Positions 5,083 through 8,038 of a DNA stretch of 8,038 nt are shown one piece after another. The notes under the pieces are model-generated. The model saw nothing but the letters and a program-made list of their open reading frames with translations, had not been told where the DNA came from and made no database searches. Source of the stretch: Paracoccaceae bacterium (lineage in GTDB: Bacteria > Pseudomonadota > Alphaproteobacteria > Rhodobacterales > Rhodobacteraceae); contig SLKB01000292.1 of the NCBI GenBank assembly GCA_007134805.1, forward strand, positions 1 through 8,038. Direction: 5' to 3'. Each line of letters starts with the position of its first letter. Position 1 is the stretch's first letter. A program made the position numbers and the translations under genes.

Positions 5083-7644
5083 CTAGTCGAGCATGCGCCC
5101 GATCATCTCGCCCATATCGCGACTCAGCCGGTCATGCGCGCGGATCCGCTCCATCTGCGCGCGCATCAGGCGCTGGCGGGTCGCGTCATAGCGCGCCCAT
5201 GCCTCGAACACGGTCGACACGCGCGCCGCAGCTTGCGGGTTGACGCCATCGAGCCGGATCAGCCAGTCCGCGACCAGCGCATAGCTTTCGCCCGAAAGAT
5301 GGTGGAACCCTGCGGGATTGGCCCCGAGCGCGCCGATCACGGCGCGGAACCGGTTGGGGTTGTGCCAGTCGAAATCCGGGTGCTCGGTCAGCGCCCGCGC
5401 CGTCATGGCCGCGCGGTCGGGGACGGCGCGCAGCGTCTGCGCCATGAACCATTTGTCGAGGACCAGCCGGTCCTGCGCCCATTGACGGTAGAATTGCGCA
5501 GTCTCCTCGGCCCCGGCGCCAATTGACAAGAGCGCGGTCCACGCACCCATCTGCTCGGTCATGTTGTCGGCGCGCTCGAACAAGTCGCGCGCCTTCGCGC
5601 CGCCATCGGCATAGGCAAGCAACCCCACCGCCTGCACCTTGAGCGCGCGGCGCCCCGCATCGCGCGCATCGGCGCTGTAGGGGCCGGGGGTCTGCATGCT
5701 CTGGGCCACGCGCGCAAGCTCGGGGGCCAGCGCCTCGGCGATCAGGCGCTGCGCAGACTCGCGCGCGGCATGGATCGCGTCCGGGTCGGGGATGTGGCCG
5801 GCCTCGTGCAGCGAACCTGCAAGATCTTCCTGCCCCGGCAGCCGCAGGGCAAGCGCGCGGAACGCCGGGTCAAGCTGTTCATCGGTCAGCATCAGCCGCA
5901 GCGCGTCCAGGTAATCCGGCCCCGGCCGCGCCCCCTCCAGCACCATCGCATGCAGGATATCGCGGGCCAGCCCGCGCCCGGCTTCAAACCGGGTGCAGGG
6001 GTCCGTGTCATGCGCGAGCAGAAGCGCGCGGGCTTCGCTGCTCATCGGCTGATCGAGGATCACGGGCGCCGAGAACCCGCGCAGGATCGAGGGCACGGGC
6101 CGTGCGGGCAGATCCTCGAAGGTGACGCTCTGTGCCGGCCCGTCGATCTCGAGGACCTGCGTGGGCAGCATTTCGCGCCCGTCGGGGCCGATCAGCCCCA
6201 GCGCGACCGGGATAAGCTGCGGCTCTTTCAGCGGCTGGTTCGGGGTCGGCGGTGTGTGCTGGCGGAAATGCAGGGTAAGGCGGCCCTCCTGCCAGTCCTC
6301 GCGCACCTCCAGTCGCGGTGTGCCGGCCTGCGCGTACCAGCGCTTGAACTGCGAAAGGTCCCGCCCCGCGGCTTCCTCGAACACCGCGATCCAGTCCTCG
6401 ATCGTGCAGGCCTGCCCGTCATGGCGGTCGAAATAGAGATCGAGCGCTGCGGCATAGGCCTCTTCTCCGACCAGAAGTTGCAGCATGCGGATCAGTTCCG
6501 CACCCTTCTCATAGACTGTGGCCGTGTAGAAATTGTTGATCTCGACATAGCTTTCGGGCCGGACCGGGTGCGCGAGCGGGCCGTCATCCTCGCGAAACTG
6601 CCGCGCGCGCAGGGTCAGCACATCCTCGATCCGCTTGACGGCAGGGCTGCGCATCTCGGCCATGAACTGCTGGTCGCGAAAGACAGTCAGCCCCTCTTTC
6701 AGCGACAGCTGGAACCAGTCGCGGCAGGTGATCCGGTTGCCGGTCCAATTGTGGAAATACTCATGCGCGATGATCCGCTCGATGCTCGCGTAATCGCCAT
6801 CGGTCGCAGTTTCCGGCGAGGCGAGTACATAGGCCGAGTTGAAGATGTTGAGCCCCTTGTTCTCCATCGCGCCCATGTTGAAATCATCAACCGCAACAAT
6901 GTTGAACACCTCGAGATCATAGGCACGGCCGTAGCGCGCCTCGTCCCAGATCATTGCGCGGCGCAGGGCTTCCATCGCGTAGCCTGTGCGCGCCTCGTCG
7001 CCGGGGCGGACCCAGATGTTGAGGGTGACCTCGCGCCCTTCCATCGTCGTGAACTGTTCCGACCGCGCGACCAGATCGCCCGCGACCAGGGCAAAGAGAT
7101 AGGCGGGCTTGGGGTGGGGGTCGTGCCATTCGGCCCACCCCTCGCCCTGCGCGACAAGGTTCCCGTTCGAGAGCAGGACCGGAAGGTCCGAGGTGATGCG
7201 CACCTGGAACGTGGCCATCACATCGGGGCGGTCGGGATAGTAGGTGATCCGGCGAAACCCCTCGGCCTCGCATTGGGTGCAATACATGCCCTTCGACATG
7301 TAGAGCCCTTCCAGCGCGGTATTGGCCTCGGGCGCGATCTCGACCTCGGCCTCCCAGTCGAACGGGCCCTCGGGCAGATCGCGCGCGGGCACGCTCAGGC
7401 CCGTGCGCGAAAGCTGCGGGGTGATCTCGCGGCCGTCGATCTGGGCGCGGATGAGCGTCAACTCCTCGCCATCGAGGCGCAGATCATGCCCCGGGCCCGC
7501 CGCAGGGTTGGGACGAAACCGGACCCGCGATCGCACGCGGGTGCTGCGCGGCGCAAGATGAAACTCCAGCGCGACATCCTCGACCAGAAACGGTGGCGGA
7601 AGGTAGTCGTCCAGATAGATCGGCTGCGGGGTCTCGTCGCGCAT
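5083..7644 (-). CDS. pepN: Aminopeptidase N (M1 family zinc metallopeptidase)
   Basis: An 853-residue protein from the ATG at 7644, close to the roughly 870 residues of E. coli PepN. It removes N-terminal residues from peptides in the cytoplasm. The M1 exopeptidase motif GAMEN is at residues 258-262 and the zinc site HEYFH at 294-298, with the third ligand Glu317 (LKEGLTVF) 18 residues on. The catalytic Tyr378 (TVYEKGAE) has the same 61-residue spacing from the Glu ligand as E. coli Tyr381. The N-terminal block GMYCTQCEAEGFRRITYYPDRPDV and the TPPTPNQPLKEP stretch before the helical C-terminal domain mark the bacterial PepN subgroup with DUF3458 domains. The start is supported by AGGA (7652-7655), 7 nt upstream. 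The open frame reaches 7758, but that would overlap the preceding gene and adds an Arg/Cys-rich tail unlike the family. No signal peptide. Confidence 0.96.
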   Translation of the reverse strand: MRDETPQPIYLDDYLPPPFLVEDVALEFHLAPRSTRVRSRVRFRPNPAAGPGHDLRLDGEELTLIRAQIDGREITPQLSRTGLSVPARDLPEGPFDWEAEVEIAPEANTALEGLYMSKGMYCTQCEAEGFRRITYYPDRPDVMATFQVRITSDLPVLLSNGNLVAQGEGWAEWHDPHPKPAYLFALVAGDLVARSEQFTTMEGREVTLNIWVRPGDEARTGYAMEALRRAMIWDEARYGRAYDLEVFNIVAVDDFNMGAMENKGLNIFNSAYVLASPETATDGDYASIERIIAHEYFHNWTGNRITCRDWFQLSLKEGLTVFRDQQFMAEMRSPAVKRIEDVLTLRARQFREDDGPLAHPVRPESYVEINNFYTATVYEKGAELIRMLQLLVGEEAYAAALDLYFDRHDGQACTIEDWIAVFEEAAGRDLSQFKRWYAQAGTPRLEVREDWQEGRLTLHFRQHTPPTPNQPLKEPQLIPVALGLIGPDGREMLPTQVLEIDGPAQSVTFEDLPARPVPSILRGFSAPVILDQPMSSEARALLLAHDTDPCTRFEAGRGLARDILHAMVLEGARPGPDYLDALRLMLTDEQLDPAFRALALRLPGQEDLAGSLHEAGHIPDPDAIHAARESAQRLIAEALAPELARVAQSMQTPGPYSADARDAGRRALKVQAVGLLAYADGGAKARDLFERADNMTEQMGAWTALLSIGAGAEETAQFYRQWAQDRLVLDKWFMAQTLRAVPDRAAMTARALTEHPDFDWHNPNRFRAVIGALGANPAGFHHLSGESYALVADWLIRLDGVNPQAAARVSTVFEAWARYDATRQRLMRAQMERIRAHDRLSRDMGEMIGRMLD

Positions 7645-7651
7645 GGGCTTG

Positions 7652-7655
7652 TCCT
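7652..7655 (-). promoter_or_regulatory. Ribosome binding site deciding the pepN start
   Basis: On the minus strand AGGA (within ACAGGACA) lies 7 nt before the ATG at 7644. It supports this start over the upstream in-frame codon at 7758. Confidence 0.6.
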
Positions 7656-7673
7656 GTCGCTGACATTCGGCGC

Positions 7674-7702
7674 ACCCTAACCTCTGCGCCCTGCGGCGAC
7701 AA
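7674..7702 (-). promoter_or_regulatory. Candidate promoter of pepN
   Basis: On the minus strand TTGTCG (7702-7697) and TAGGGT (7679-7674) are separated by exactly 17 bp, inside the 97-bp gap before pepN. Matches to the -35 and -10 consensus are four of six and three of six. The -35 overlaps a small inverted repeat TCGCCG (7708-7713) / CGGCGA (7694-7699) that could instead be part of a 3' hairpin of the upstream CAP gene. Confidence 0.25.
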
Positions 7703-7741
7703 TCCGCTCGCCGATCACGAGGCGGGGATGGCGCGCATGGC

Positions 7742-8038
7742 TCAGCACGGCGCTGCAAAAACCTGCACCCAATGCGCCCCGGGTGCGCGCCCCAGCCCGA
7801 CCTCGCGGAACGCAGGCTTCAGAATATTGCCCCGGTGCCCGGGCGAGCGCATCCAGCTTGCCATCACCCGGGGCACATCGGGCTGCCCGCGCGCAATGTT
7901 TTCGCCGACCGCGCAGCGCCCCTGCAGGCCCGCGCGGCGCGCGCGATCCATGAGCGTTGCGCCCTCAGGGCTGCGATGGTCGAAATAGGTGCGCCGGGCC
8001 ATGTCACAGGCATGGGCCTGGGCCAGAACGCTCAACTC
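7742..8038 (-). CDS. CAP/SCP-domain protein (3' part; 5' end outside window)
   Basis: Ninety-eight residues are visible, ending at TGA (7744-7742). The frame is open to the window edge (the last triplet, 8036-8038, reads Glu). The TTG at 8035 is an internal Leu codon and not a start, so the N-terminal part, probably with a signal peptide, is missing. Bacterial CAP (cysteine-rich secretory protein, antigen 5, PR-1) motifs appear in order: AHACDMARR, YFDHRSPEG, GENIARG, SWMRSPGHRGNIL, EVGLG and HWVQVFA. The His of FDHRSP, the Glu of GENIA and the His of PGHRGN are the conserved cavity residues. Three Cys residues, one of them the C-terminal residue, fit an exported protein. The biochemical function of bacterial CAP proteins is mostly unknown. 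It lies 97 bp ahead of pepN on the same strand. Confidence 0.9.
   Translation of the reverse strand, partial: ELSVLAQAHACDMARRTYFDHRSPEGATLMDRARRAGLQGRCAVGENIARGQPDVPRVMASWMRSPGHRGNILKPAFREVGLGRAPGAHWVQVFAAPC

Noticed and set aside
301..7644. pepF and pepN as a joint peptide-degradation locus
   Set aside because: The two peptidase genes are on opposite strands and separated by the four-gene cluster, so nearness alone gives no evidence of a shared unit.
5770..7680. 636-residue open frame on the plus strand opposite pepN
   Set aside because: pepN is clear on the other strand. The long antisense frame follows from high GC at third codon positions, which removes stop codons.
7645..7758. N-terminal extension of PepN to 891 residues
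   Set aside because: It would overlap the upstream CAP gene and add an Arg/Cys-rich sequence foreign to PepN; a good ribosome binding site precedes the ATG at 7644.

Overview
This is a gene-dense, GC-rich window that reads as an ordinary stretch of bacterial core chromosome. The proteins look alphaproteobacterial, most likely from Rhodobacteraceae or a close relative. That placement rests on family resemblance recalled from knowledge (the YbjN-ProC-CsaA group, an alphaproteobacterial-type YbjN protein, a short DUF4389 protein beside an M3 oligoendopeptidase). No search was run. I see no insertion sequence, phage gene, CRISPR array, tRNA, rRNA or other mobile-element mark.

Layout. Two genes run rightwards: the 3' end of a DUF4389 membrane-protein gene (1-234) and a complete PepF-type oligoendopeptidase gene (301-2112). 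All other genes run leftwards. In transcription order they are the 3' part of a CAP/SCP-domain protein gene (7742-8038, cut by the window edge), aminopeptidase N pepN (5083-7644), a 248-bp intergenic region, then a tight cluster: a YbjN-domain gene (4331-4834), proC (3450-4262), a csaA-type tRNA-binding-domain gene (3112-3453, overlapping proC by 4 bp) and a D-2-hydroxyacid dehydrogenase gene (2149-3102, 9 bp behind csaA). pepF and the dehydrogenase gene converge with only 36 bp between their stop codons.

How the genes may work together. PepF and PepN are both cytoplasmic zinc peptidases, one cutting oligopeptides internally and the other removing N-terminal residues, so both feed peptide turnover. 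They are on opposite strands and not co-transcribed. ProC makes proline and the dehydrogenase probably reduces glyoxylate or hydroxypyruvate. CsaA and YbjN are associated with protein folding, export or stress in other bacteria. The ProC-CsaA-dehydrogenase part is almost certainly translated from one message.

The noncoding DNA is small and mostly explained by ribosome binding sites and terminator-like hairpins. The most interesting unexplained element is a perfect 8-bp inverted repeat with a short centre (4855-4879), just upstream of the YbjN ribosome binding site. I found no convincing new biological system. The long open frames opposite pepF, pepN and the dehydrogenase/csaA genes are codon-bias shadows.
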